DNA from: Phycisphaerales bacterium
Lineage (GTDB): Bacteria > Planctomycetota > Phycisphaerae > Phycisphaerales > UBA1924
Direction of reading: 5' to 3'
DNA: 64,000 bases
Assembly (NCBI GenBank): GCA_020846975.1
Contig: JADLCX010000060.1
Location: forward strand, 1 to 64,000
Of this stretch, positions 17,138-25,396 are shown in pieces. Made by a program: the position numbers and the translations under genes. The notes under the pieces are model-generated. The model was not told the DNA's origin. It did not search any database and was given only the letters and a program-made list of their open reading frames with translations. Each line of letters opens with the position of its first letter. Position 1 is the first letter of the stretch.

Positions 17138-18967
17138 TCACTTCTTCTCCCCTACGCGGAGCACGACGACAGTGAGGTCGTCGCTCCGCCCGCTCAGCCC
17201 GGTGTGCTGGCGGACCTGGGCGACGACGTGGTCCACGATCCGCGAGGCGCTGGCCTCGGGCTCGGCGCGGAGCACCTCGAGCAGGGCGTTGCGCAGGCGC
17301 GTGCCGCCGAAGCGCTTGCCCTCGAAGTTGGTCGCGTCGTGGAGGCCGTCGGTGAAGGCCAGCAGCACGTCGCGCGGCGCGAGCTGCGCGGTGCCCTTGG
17401 GGTACTTCTGCGATTCGTCGATCCCCAGGGCCATGCCGTCGGCGGTGAGGCGGCTGAGGTCCCTGTCCTCGACGGGGCGATCGCGCGGGACGCGCACCAG
17501 GAGCGGCCAGTCGTGCCCCGCGCCGCAGTAGGTCAGTCGCAGCGTGCTCGGGTCGGCGACGCCGTACCAGACCGTCGCGAACTCGTTGTCGAGCGTGTCG
17601 CGCGCCAGGCTGCGGTTGACCCGGCTGAGCACCTCGTCGATGTGGTAGACATCCTGCGCGTGGGCCCGCAGGCTGGCCCGCACGGCGCTCATGAGCAGCG
17701 CGGCGGGCACGCCCTTTCCGACCACATCGCCGATCAGGACGCCCAGGTGCCCGCCCAGTTCGAGGAAGTCGTAGAAGTCGCCGCCCAGGTCGAACGAGGG
17801 CGCGTAGTGGGCCGCGACCTCGAAGGGCCGGATGCTCGGCATGGTGCGCGGGAGCATCCGCCGCTGCACGCTCGCGGCCAGGCGCACCTGCCGCTGCATG
17901 TGCTGGTCCTGCTCGCGGAGGGCGCGCAGTCGCGCGCTGGTCACCGCGCTGGCGGCGTGCTCGGAGATGGCCTTGAGCAGCTCGCCCTCGTCCTCGGTGA
18001 AGACCCGGGGCGAGCGCGTGTACAGGCGGATCAGGCCGATGGGCTTGGAGGCCGGATCGAGCAGGCCCGTGGTCAGCAGGCTGCACAGGCCTTCGTCGAT
18101 CACGCGCTGCTGGTCGGCGATGCGGTCGTCGGTGCGGAGGTTCTCGACGGCGATGATCTGGCCGGCCATCGCCGCCTGGCGCAGCAGCCCGCCGCGGGAG
18201 AGCGGCGTGGTGGCGGCGATCCACTTCTCGCTCAGGGCGCGGCGGAAGCGGATGACGGGACCGCGTCCGTCGGGCGCGCCGGGGCCATCCTCGATCACGG
18301 CGATCGAACCGGCATCGGCCCTGAGCACCTGCATCGCCAGGTCGAGCGCGAGGTTCAGGACCTGGTTCGGGTCGGCCGCGCCCGAGAGCATCGACGAGAG
18401 GCGGAAGAGCGCGTCGAGCTCGCGCACGCGGTTGTTCAGATGGATCTGCGACTCGCAGGCATCGCACACGCTGGAGCCGAGCAGGGCGAGCGAGCGGCGC
18501 ACGTGGGCCATGCGGGATCGATCGATATCGCAGGGCAGGCGGTACGCGATCGCGCCGATCACGTGGGCGCCGATGCGCAGTTCGACCATCGAGGTCTCGC
18601 GCTCCAGCCGGGCGTCGGCCGGGCACGGGCATTCGAGAATCCCGAGCCGCGCGTGGGCCCGCGACCGCCCGGCTGCTTCGCTCACCACCGCCCATCGCTG
18701 CCTGCCCGCGCCCCCGCCCGCGTCGGCGCCGGGCACGGCCTCGGGCACGATGACCTCGCCCGACCGATCGCGCAGCCAGATGGGGATATCGAGCAGGAGC
18801 GACAACTCATCGCACAGCGCGGCGACGGACCCGTCGGTGATGAAGTCGCGGAGGCGGGTGCCCCACTCCGGGCCGGGACCGGGCCCCGCGCTCAACGGGC
18901 GCGCGGGCCCATCCGGGCCGGCGGCCGGCGCGGGCTCGACTGCGGTGATCGGTGCGGCGGCGTCCAT
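17138..18967 (-). CDS. GAF-domain PP2C/SpoIIE-type protein phosphatase
   Basis: The protein has 609 residues. An N-terminal region (about 30-170) contains a Cys-containing sensor-like segment (ILECPCPAD, VCDACESQI), then a GAF domain (about 180-330) and a SpoIIE/PP2C phosphatase domain (about 385-608). The metal-binding aspartates are in place: DLGGDFYDF, LIGDVVGKGVPAALLMS, AGHDWPLL, LLAFTDGL and SGRSDDLTVVVL. Such enzymes dephosphorylate serine or threonine on anti-sigma-factor antagonists or other targets. It is the first gene of a minus-strand run into SGNH, MBOAT, epimerase and ligase genes, which suggests signal-dependent control of exopolysaccharide. ATG 18967 was chosen over a TTG at 18988; neither has a strong Shine-Dalgarno sequence. 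Confidence 0.9.
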   Translation of the reverse strand: MDAAAPITAVEPAPAAGPDGPARPLSAGPGPGPEWGTRLRDFITDGSVAALCDELSLLLDIPIWLRDRSGEVIVPEAVPGADAGGGAGRQRWAVVSEAAGRSRAHARLGILECPCPADARLERETSMVELRIGAHVIGAIAYRLPCDIDRSRMAHVRRSLALLGSSVCDACESQIHLNNRVRELDALFRLSSMLSGAADPNQVLNLALDLAMQVLRADAGSIAVIEDGPGAPDGRGPVIRFRRALSEKWIAATTPLSRGGLLRQAAMAGQIIAVENLRTDDRIADQQRVIDEGLCSLLTTGLLDPASKPIGLIRLYTRSPRVFTEDEGELLKAISEHAASAVTSARLRALREQDQHMQRQVRLAASVQRRMLPRTMPSIRPFEVAAHYAPSFDLGGDFYDFLELGGHLGVLIGDVVGKGVPAALLMSAVRASLRAHAQDVYHIDEVLSRVNRSLARDTLDNEFATVWYGVADPSTLRLTYCGAGHDWPLLVRVPRDRPVEDRDLSRLTADGMALGIDESQKYPKGTAQLAPRDVLLAFTDGLHDATNFEGKRFGGTRLRNALLEVLRAEPEASASRIVDHVVAQVRQHTGLSGRSDDLTVVVLRVGEKK

Positions 18968-19413
18968 GAGCGTGCCTGGGCAACCCAAACAAAAGCCTTC
19001 TGTGGTCGTGGTTGATGGCGAGCAAGTCCGGCGTTCAGGGTAGGTTTGTGCCCTCTTGATCGGTCATCGGCGTATCGAGCCATGCCGAGTTGGGTGTGGA
19101 CCGGCTCGTGATCTCGGCGTACTCCGCCGTTCTTCCTATCCGGCTGCTCGTCGTGCTGGTCGCGGCGCGGGCCCAACGGGCACGCCGGGGATGCTCGCGC
19201 TCCGGCACAAGCCGATCGATGCGGCGCGTGGGCGGTCGGCGCGGCGGCGCTTGCCGATACTCCGGGCGTGGGTCGGCGGCGCGATCGTGTTCGGTATCGT
19301 CCGACTGCGCGCGGGCAGCGTGCCGATGGTGGCGGAATGCCGCGTGCTGGTGATGCGGTCGGCGCGCCGTCCGAGGTGGTTGTTGTTCGCGCCGACTTGA
19401 CAAACGGACCGGA
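18968..19413. other. divergent intergenic region, no gene recognised
   Basis: These 446 bases separate the phosphatase operon from the mgtC-like gene. Open frames are present on both strands but have Arg/Pro/Ala-rich shadow composition and no start signals. TTGACA at about 19398-19403 with a poor -10 (TTTGTT, 17 bases on) could drive the mgtC-like gene. Confidence 0.5.
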
Positions 19414-19953
19414 GTGTGGTTTGTTTTGTCCGTGGTTCCGTTGACATCGGACGAGATCGTGACGCGGGTTGGTGCGGCGCTGGTGTGCGGCGCGCTGGTG
19501 GGGCTGGAGCGCGAGCGGAAGCGGCGACCGGCCGGGTTTCGCACGATGATCCTGATCAGCCTGGGGTGCTGCGGGTTCGTGATCATCGGGCACGAGTCGT
19601 CGGCGGCGATCGGGCGGTCGGCTGCCGCGGAACTCCCGGCGGGCGTGCCGCTCCCGGGGCAGGCGGAGATCAGCCGCGTGCTGCAGGGGTTGATGGGCGG
19701 GATCGGGTTCGTGGGCGCCGGGGCGGTGTTGCAGAGCAAGAAGGCGGTGCGCGGGATCACCACGGCCGCGGCGGTGTGGGTGGTGGCCGCGCTGGGCTCG
19801 GCGTGCGGGCTGGGGTTGTTCCGGCTGGCGATCATCCTGAGTGTGGCGACGCTGTTCACGCTGGTGGTGCTGGAGGTCGTGGAAGACCGGTACTTTCCGG
19901 AGTTGGACGAGGGGAACGGGCACGGGGAGCAGAAGGCGGGCGATATCCAGTAG
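19414..19953 (+). CDS. MgtC/SapB family membrane protein
   Basis: A 179-residue member of the MgtC/SapB family of small inner-membrane proteins, linked in other bacteria to Mg2+ limitation, acid stress and modulation of ATP synthase or polysaccharide synthesis. Landmarks are RVGAALVCGALVGLERERK, the loop FRTMILISLGCCGFV and LMGGIGFVGAGAVL, followed by KKAVRGITTAAAVWVVAALG. Four membrane segments fit the short form without the C-terminal ACT-like domain of MgtC proper. GTG 19414 is used; a second GTG at 19432 is possible, and the nearby -35-like TTGACA would favour the later start. It converges on the GT4 gene. Confidence 0.82.
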   Translation: MWFVLSVVPLTSDEIVTRVGAALVCGALVGLERERKRRPAGFRTMILISLGCCGFVIIGHESSAAIGRSAAAELPAGVPLPGQAEISRVLQGLMGGIGFVGAGAVLQSKKAVRGITTAAAVWVVAALGSACGLGLFRLAIILSVATLFTLVVLEVVEDRYFPELDEGNGHGEQKAGDIQ

Positions 19954-20052
19954 CCCGGTGGTCCGGGATGCGGCGCGACCACGTCCTCGCGGCGACGATG
20001 TTTCGGTGACCGAGTCTGCGGATGTTCATGCACCCTCCCTCGTCGGGTTTGG

Positions 20053-21360
20053 CTAGGACTTCAAGCCCCTTTCGAGCACATCGCAGAACGCGCCGCAGAG
20101 GGTGGGCTTGCTGAGTTTGGTCTGGATGACATGGCGGGCGCGGCGGCCCATGGCCTGGAGTCGGTCGTCGGGGGCGTCGAGGACATCCTGGATGACGCGT
20201 GCCGCGGCCTCGACATCGCCGTGGGGGATGTGCCAGCCGATGGGTTGCCTGGTTGGCTGGTCTTCCTGGCCGCGTTCGCCGGAGACGAGGTCGCTGACGT
20301 GGCAGGGGTCGGGGGCGAGGAGGATGATGGGGCGCGCGACGGCCATCGCGCCGTAGATCTTGCAGGGGTGGATGGAGCCCACGGATTCGTTGCCGACGCT
20401 GACGAGATGGGCGTCGGCGGCGCTGAGGCTGAAGCGGAGGTTGCCGAGGGGCTGGTAGGGGAGGCTGAGCATGTTGGTCATGGCGTGCTCCTTGATCGCG
20501 GCCTCGACCTCCTTCTTGCGAGCGCCGTCGCCGATGAAGAGGAAGGCGGCGCGGGGGTGGTCCTTGAACTTGACGGCGGCGCGGAGGAAGGTTTCGAGGG
20601 GGAGGGCGATGCCGTGGTTGCCGGAGTACATGAAGACGCGCTTGCCGTCGAGGTTGTATTGATGACGGAAGGTGTTGTCGGCGTGGGCGATGGGCGCGAA
20701 GTCGTCGGTGTTCTCGTGGGGCCAGGGCGGGAGGATCGCCATTTTCGGTGTGACATCGAGTTTGTCGTTCATGGTTTTGGCCATGAACTTGTCGAGGACG
20801 ACGACATCGCTGGACCGCTTGAGGATCATGCGGTTGAAGAGGTTCATCAGGCGCGCGGGCATCGAGTCGGGCTTGATCTTGCCGAGGCTGATGAGTTGGT
20901 CGGGGTTGATGTCCATGACCCAGAACTTGATGGGGGCGCGCCCCCCCGTGCCGAGGCGGAGCAGGCGGATGGCCATGGCGGCGACGACGCACATCGGGGG
21001 GCTGGTGGAGACAAGGATCGCGCCGGACTTGCCGCGCGGGCCGGAGAGGCCGCGGACGAACAGGCCGTGCCAGATGGTCTGGAGCATGAACAGGACGGCG
21101 GCGAGGATTCGGAGGGCGAAGCGTTTCTTGCCGAAACTGGAGAGGGGGAGGCGGAAGATCTCGACGCCGTCGATGGTCTCGCGGCGCTTGTACTTGATGG
21201 AGGGGTCGTTGTAGCCGCTGGCGGAGGTGAGGACGACGACGCGCCAGCCGCGGCGGGCCATCTCGGCCGCGGCATCGGCCATGTGCTGGCCGACGCTGGC
21301 GGGGTCTGGGATGTAGACCTGGGAGAGGATGAGGAGGGTTTTCTTGTTGGCTGCGGCCAC
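20053..21360 (-). CDS. glycosyltransferase family 4 (WcaI-like)
   Basis: A GT-B fold glycosyltransferase of about 435 residues. The N-terminal half begins with LLILSQVYIPDPASVGQHM and later ILVSTSPPMCVVAAMAIRL; the C-terminal half has VFMYSGNHGIALPLETFLRA, FIGDGARKKEVEAAI and an Asn/Glu-rich sugar-nucleotide segment (GNESVGSIHPCKIYGAMAV). This pattern matches colanic-acid WcaI-type enzymes, which transfer a sugar from an NDP donor onto a lipid-linked acceptor at the cytoplasmic membrane. The GTG at 21360 begins the conserved fold, but no clear Shine-Dalgarno sequence precedes it, so the start is tentative. It lies 112 bases downstream of the small unknown gene ending at 21473. Confidence 0.86.
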   Translation of the reverse strand: MAAANKKTLLILSQVYIPDPASVGQHMADAAAEMARRGWRVVVLTSASGYNDPSIKYKRRETIDGVEIFRLPLSSFGKKRFALRILAAVLFMLQTIWHGLFVRGLSGPRGKSGAILVSTSPPMCVVAAMAIRLLRLGTGGRAPIKFWVMDINPDQLISLGKIKPDSMPARLMNLFNRMILKRSSDVVVLDKFMAKTMNDKLDVTPKMAILPPWPHENTDDFAPIAHADNTFRHQYNLDGKRVFMYSGNHGIALPLETFLRAAVKFKDHPRAAFLFIGDGARKKEVEAAIKEHAMTNMLSLPYQPLGNLRFSLSAADAHLVSVGNESVGSIHPCKIYGAMAVARPIILLAPDPCHVSDLVSGERGQEDQPTRQPIGWHIPHGDVEAAARVIQDVLDAPDDRLQAMGRRARHVIQTKLSKPTLCGAFCDVLERGLKS

Positions 21361-21472
21361 GGCGGGGGTTCCACGGTGAAGCGAAGACAGGCCCGTCCAC
21401 GGCGAGTGTGCGGCGGGTGGGGGCAAAGGGTACCGGGGTATCGACTCGAACCGGAGCAACCAGTCAAGGGAA

Positions 21473-21895
21473 CTACGGAGAGGCGGCGTTGGCGTGTTCC
21501 GGCGAGGTCGAAGGCTGCTGCGCGGAGGCGGGGATTGCGGCGTGGCGGTGGATGATGCCGCGCCAGTAGGCGGGAGAGTGGGTCCTGGTGAAGTGGTCGG
21601 CGCGGATGTCGGGGAAGAGGAGGCGGAGGTCGGCGAGTTCGGTCGGGAGGAGGGGCTCGGGTGTGGCGTGGTGGAGCGGCTCGGTGGGCGCGGGTGTGGC
21701 GGGAGCGCGGGTGGGGGAAGCGGGCGCGGGCTGTTCGGGGGCGGGGGGGCGGAGTTTAAGGAGGGCGGTGGCGATGCGGCGGAGTTCGCGGGGGTCGTCG
21801 GCGGTTTCGAGGAGTTTGGTGCGGGCGCGGACGGCGAGGAGTTGAGCGTTGAGGATGGCGTCGGCGAGGGTGGGGATGAGGGCGGTGGCGGGCAT
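21473..21895 (-). CDS. small unknown protein behind an AT-rich promoter
   Basis: An unrecognised 140-residue protein. It has an alpha-helical N-terminal part (LADAILNAQLLAVRARTKLLETA...ELRRIATALLKL), a Pro/Ala linker (about 62-90) and a second helical segment (ELADLRLLFPDIRADHFTRT) with aromatic and His residues. The start is firm: AAGGAG lies 6 bases before ATG 21895. The upstream 100 bases are the most AT-rich of the area and carry a promoter and palindromes. I see no helix-turn-helix I would trust, no signal peptide and no metal motif. The local base composition leaves open recent acquisition of this piece. Confidence 0.7.
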   Translation of the reverse strand: MPATALIPTLADAILNAQLLAVRARTKLLETADDPRELRRIATALLKLRPPAPEQPAPASPTRAPATPAPTEPLHHATPEPLLPTELADLRLLFPDIRADHFTRTHSPAYWRGIIHRHAAIPASAQQPSTSPEHANAASP

Positions 21896-21953
21896 GGGGG
21901 GGCTCCTTGTCAGCCGAACAAGTCTCAATCGTATACTTGCGGTCTAGAAGAAC

Positions 21954-21982
21954 AGTGTACACGATTTTTGTTTGGTATGCAA
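21954..21982 (-). promoter_or_regulatory. sigma-70-type promoter with overlapping palindromic operator
   Basis: On the minus strand TTGCAT and TACACT are separated by exactly 17 bases. The perfect palindrome GTGTACAC (21955-21962) covers the -10 element. A related GTATAC palindrome follows at 21931-21936, and both sit in the context ATCGTRTAC in opposite orientations. The layout suits repression of the gene starting at 21895. Confidence 0.5.
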
Positions 21983-22013
21983 GGGCGATTTTGGGTTTTG
22001 TGAGGAAACGATA

Positions 22014-22038
22014 CAAGCCCTTGTGGAGCAAGGGCTTG
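22014..22038 (-). terminator. hairpin downstream of the large secreted protein gene
   Basis: A perfect 9-bp stem, CAAGCCCTT with AAGGGCTTG and a 7-base loop, is followed on the minus strand by a T-rich stretch (TATCGTTT). It lies about 125 bases beyond the stop at 22164. Confidence 0.5.
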
Positions 22039-22163
22039 CGATCGGGGCGTTCTGGTTGTCGCGGGACCACCGTGCTCGGTGAGGGGTGGAATGTGGCGGC
22101 GGCAGAGTCGGCTGGGAAGCAAGGCCGCGGCATGGGGCCATCGGCTGGAATCCGAGGCGACGG

Positions 22164-25100
22164 TCATGGGCAGGGGGTGAAATACGCGGCGAGGAAGTCG
22201 AAGAGGTCCTGGACGGTGAGCGTGCCGGAGGCGTTGACGTCGGCGCGGGGGTCGCTCGCGAAGTACAGGGCGAGGAAGTCGAAGAGGTCCTGGGGGCTCA
22301 CGATCCCGGAGCAGTTGGCATCGCCGATGCAGATGGCGAGCGCGGCCGCGGCGGAGGTGGTTGAGCCGCAGTCGTTGGCGACGATGCAGTCGTAGGTTCC
22401 GGCATCGGAGGCCAGGAGAGGTTGGATGCCGAGGGACGCGGTGCCGAGACCGAAGAAGCGGGGGCCGGGCGTGAGGGGCGCTCCGTTCTTTCGCCAGGTG
22501 AACGTGGGCTCGCCGAGGGAGACGCCGGCGAGCGAGAGGTAGAACACGGGTCCCTCGACGGCGCCGAGGCAGGTGGTGATGTCGAGCGGGTGCTGGTCGA
22601 TCACGGGGGTGTTGCTGTAGCGGGCGAGGTACCAGGAGGAGATGCCGGGTACGGGCGACTCGAAGTTGGTACCGAGCCAGATTTCTCCGCCCGATCCCGT
22701 ACCGACGGGCTCGATGTCGTAGATCTCGGTCTGCGTGGGTGCGCCGATGGAGAGTTTGCGCCAGGTGGTTCCGTTTTCGAGGACCGCGAAGTAGTTGTTC
22801 CGGCCGCCGGCGTAGAGCAGGCCGTCGATGGCGCGGAGGGTCCAAACGGAGGCGGCGGCGTCGAAGCCGTCGGAGAGACCGGTCCACGTGTTGCCGTCGA
22901 GCCGGAAGACCATCGGGCCGCCGGCGACATCGAGGATGGAGGCGTAGAGCGAGCCGTTGAGGGAGGCGAGCGAGGTGCAGGTTGTCGGGAGCGGGGGCGA
23001 GCCGACGGCGACCCAGGTTGAGCCGTTGAACCGCGCGACGGGGCTGGAACCGGAGCCGGGGAGATTGAGCGCACCGCCGATGTAGAGCGAGCCGTTGTGG
23101 ACGCACGCGGTGTCGGGGCTGGAGTACGGGTTGGTGGACCAGATGGGTCCGAGGGTTGTCCAGGTTGTGCCGTTCCACTGGGCAACGCCGGGGGTTGGGA
23201 GGGCGGAAGCGCCGATGGCGGTCACAAGACCGTTGAACATGAGGATGACATTCACGGACTCGTAGGTGTTGGGACCGCCGGTCCCAACCGCGTTCCAGGC
23301 CGCGCCGTCCCAGCGGGCGATGTTGGGCGCCGCGACGGTCCCGGCCTGGGTGAACTGGCCGCCGATGTAGACATTGGGGCCGTCGCTGAAGACGCAGCGG
23401 GTGAAGCCGTTGGAGCCCGCACCGAGGGGAACCCAAGGCGCGTCGGGCGTGGTGAGGGAGCGGGCGGCGATGTGGGAGGCTGGGGTGTTCTCGATCATGG
23501 AGAAGCCGCCGGCGGCGAAGATCGTGCCGCCATCGGGAGACTTTGCGAGATCGAAGATGTGGGCATCGGTTCCGGAGCCCATCATGCGGATGCGCTGGCC
23601 GTCGTAACCCATGACCTTGTCGGCGCGGATGCCGAGCATAAAGGAGATTCCGCCGCCGCCGAAGACGGTGAGGTTCTGGTAGTGCGTGGTGTAGATCGGG
23701 TTCACGAAGATCGAGGTGACGCCGGTGGATTGCCACGCGCCGGCGGACCAGCGGACAAGGCCGCGGAGTGAGGAGTTGCCGATGACGGAGAAGGGTCCGG
23801 CGGCGTAGAGGTCGCTCGAGCGTGCGGCGAAGGAGGTGGGGGGAACGCTGAGGCCGGGTCCGAAAGCGGCCCAGCCGTTGGGATCGCCGTGGTTGATGCC
23901 CTCGGCGTAGGACGCGATGTGCAGGGCGGAGATGATGGGGCTGCCGGCCTGCGAGAAGTCTCCGGCGGCCACGAGTTGGCTACCGCCGAAAACGATCGGG
24001 TTGTAGACGTGGTTGGCCAGCAGGGTGACGCGGCCGTTGAGGTTGCTGCCGGGCACGGGCGACCAGGATGAACCGTCGAAGCGGGCGATGTGGGTGGCGT
24101 TGGTTCCGGGTCCGGCGGTGGAGGCGATGGCGGAAAAGCTGCCGCCGACGTAGAGGCGGCTCTTGAAGGTGGCGGCGGCGAGGAACTCGCTGTTGGAGTT
24201 GCCGATGGCGACCATCGACCACGTTGAGCCGTTGAAGCGCCAGACCTCGCCGCGCGAGCCGGCACCGAGGCCGACGGCGTAGAGGTCCGCGCCGTACTGG
24301 GCGAAGGCGCGGATGGTGAGCAGGCCGGAGGAGACGAAGGTGTTCCATCCGCCGCCGATGTCGGTCTTGATCGAGACGCCGTGCTGCGAGGACCCGACGA
24401 TGGAGTATCCGAAGACGGGTTTCCCGTTGAACGAGCCGACGGCGGTGATGCGGAAGTTCTGGATGGGGATGTCGAGGGTCCAGTGGCCGTTGCCGTCGTA
24501 GCGCTTGATCTGGTCGTAGGGCTCGGCGGAGATGCCGGCCCAGAGGACCTGGCCGCCGGCGGTCTGCTCGGTGGTGAGGCCGCGGACGCTGGCGCTGGGG
24601 ATGGACTCGAATGGCGAGCCCGGGAGCCACTGGCCGCAGGCGCCGACGACGACGCCCTCGATGCGGACGGCGGGGAGTTCGGCGTTGTCGGTGCGCTGCC
24701 AGACGCCGGGGACACCGCCGGGGCTGGCGCGGCTGGCGAGCGAGCCGAACGCGGCGGGAAGGCCCGTGTGCGCGACCGCGAGGTTGCCCATGCTCACGGC
24801 GCCCCTGATGACGAGCCAGTAGGGCTGACCGGCGCCGAGCTGCGCGGTGTCGAGAGACGTGAACGTCGCGAACGCACCGGCGGTGGTGACGCCGAAGTCG
24901 CCGGATGACCAGACGGGCGGCTGGCCGGGCAGGCCTGCGACTTCGGGCACGATGGTCGTGTGGAGAATCGAGAAGCCGTTCCCGCCCGCGGCGTGCAGGA
25001 AGGCGGAAACCTGTGTGACCCGGGTGTCGGAGGCGGGCACGAAGCGGACGGCGACCTCGCCCTGGAGGCCGCCGGAGATGGCGTGGCCACTGCTGGGGTT

Positions 25101-25220
25101 GACGGCGTTGCCTGGGCCGAAGGAGTCGAGGATGATGTCGTCGGCGCGAGCGGGGAGGGCGGGCGCGAGGAGCGTTGCGAGAGCGAGGGCGAGGAGGGGG
25201 CGGAGGAATCGGGCGGGCAT
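22164..25220 (-). CDS. large secreted propeller-repeat protein with Ig-like and dockerin-like C-terminus
   Basis: The protein has 1018 residues. A signal peptide (MPARFLRPLLALALATLLAP..., cleaved after PARA) is followed by a roughly 190-residue domain shared with the next gene upstream (DDIILDSFGPGNAVNPSSGH to ELPAVRIEGVVVGACGQ). About 600 residues of propeller-type repeats follow, each with a unit like LYVGGSFSAI...ARFDGSSW. Then come an Ig-like segment (VIDQHPLDITTCLGAVEGPV... to DAGTYDCIVANDCG) and two dockerin-like repeats (GDANCSGIVSPQDLFDFLAL, DVNASGTLTVQDLFDFLAAY). It is an exported surface or matrix protein without an evident enzyme site. The start is well supported by GGAGG 7 bases before ATG 25220. 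Confidence 0.85.
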   Translation of the reverse strand: MPARFLRPLLALALATLLAPALPARADDIILDSFGPGNAVNPSSGHAISGGLQGEVAVRFVPASDTRVTQVSAFLHAAGGNGFSILHTTIVPEVAGLPGQPPVWSSGDFGVTTAGAFATFTSLDTAQLGAGQPYWLVIRGAVSMGNLAVAHTGLPAAFGSLASRASPGGVPGVWQRTDNAELPAVRIEGVVVGACGQWLPGSPFESIPSASVRGLTTEQTAGGQVLWAGISAEPYDQIKRYDGNGHWTLDIPIQNFRITAVGSFNGKPVFGYSIVGSSQHGVSIKTDIGGGWNTFVSSGLLTIRAFAQYGADLYAVGLGAGSRGEVWRFNGSTWSMVAIGNSNSEFLAAATFKSRLYVGGSFSAIASTAGPGTNATHIARFDGSSWSPVPGSNLNGRVTLLANHVYNPIVFGGSQLVAAGDFSQAGSPIISALHIASYAEGINHGDPNGWAAFGPGLSVPPTSFAARSSDLYAAGPFSVIGNSSLRGLVRWSAGAWQSTGVTSIFVNPIYTTHYQNLTVFGGGGISFMLGIRADKVMGYDGQRIRMMGSGTDAHIFDLAKSPDGGTIFAAGGFSMIENTPASHIAARSLTTPDAPWVPLGAGSNGFTRCVFSDGPNVYIGGQFTQAGTVAAPNIARWDGAAWNAVGTGGPNTYESVNVILMFNGLVTAIGASALPTPGVAQWNGTTWTTLGPIWSTNPYSSPDTACVHNGSLYIGGALNLPGSGSSPVARFNGSTWVAVGSPPLPTTCTSLASLNGSLYASILDVAGGPMVFRLDGNTWTGLSDGFDAAASVWTLRAIDGLLYAGGRNNYFAVLENGTTWRKLSIGAPTQTEIYDIEPVGTGSGGEIWLGTNFESPVPGISSWYLARYSNTPVIDQHPLDITTCLGAVEGPVFYLSLAGVSLGEPTFTWRKNGAPLTPGPRFFGLGTASLGIQPLLASDAGTYDCIVANDCGSTTSAAAALAICIGDANCSGIVSPQDLFDFLALYFASDPRADVNASGTLTVQDLFDFLAAYFTPCP

Positions 25221-25254
25221 GGTGGACCTCCGGGGTTGGCGGCAGGACATTCGA

Positions 25255-25290
25255 CACTCAGGCGCGGAGCGGGTGGGCGGGGGGACAGGG
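25255..25290 (-). repeat. leader element shared with the paralogue upstream, copy 1
   Basis: Two blocks, CACTCAGGCGCGGA (25255-25268) and GGGGGGACAGGG (25279-25290), lie 10 bases apart. The identical pair with identical spacing recurs at 26207-26242. Each copy sits about 30-35 bases before the start codon of one of two paralogous secreted proteins. It is either a duplicated promoter/leader or a conserved regulatory site. Confidence 0.6.
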
Positions 25291-25369
25291 AGCTGGAAAG
25301 GGACTCGTGACCGCGCGCGGTTCCGCCGCGGGTGGTGGCGGCCGGTCGGGGTTCGGGCGCGACGCGGCC

Positions 25370-25392
25370 GGCATCGGCTGGAAGCCGATGCC
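25370..25392 (-). repeat. palindromic repeat / hairpin after the smaller secreted gene
   Basis: A perfect 10-bp stem, GGCATCGGCT with AGCCGATGCC and a 3-base loop, lies 4 bases beyond the stop of the gene ending at 25397. Read on the minus strand it is preceded by GT, giving GTGGCATCGGC, the same head as the hairpins near 48.3 kb. A decayed relative surrounds the 22164 stop. It could work as terminator or 3'-end stabiliser. Confidence 0.55.
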
Positions 25393-25396
25393 ACGG

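Noticed and set aside
17082..18695. Upstream extension of the SGNH-like gene through the phosphatase region
   Set aside because: The extra 540 residues are Arg/Pro/Ala/Gly-rich and out of frame with the clear SpoIIE phosphatase; the real start is at 17081.
19056..19400. 114-residue frame in the divergent region before the mgtC-like gene
   Set aside because: Arg/Gly/Cys-rich, no ribosome binding site and no resemblance to a known protein.
22186..22290. Tandem GAGGAAGTCGAAGAGGTCC-like repeats
   Set aside because: These are the codons of the two dockerin-like repeats read on the opposite strand, not a DNA repeat array or CRISPR.
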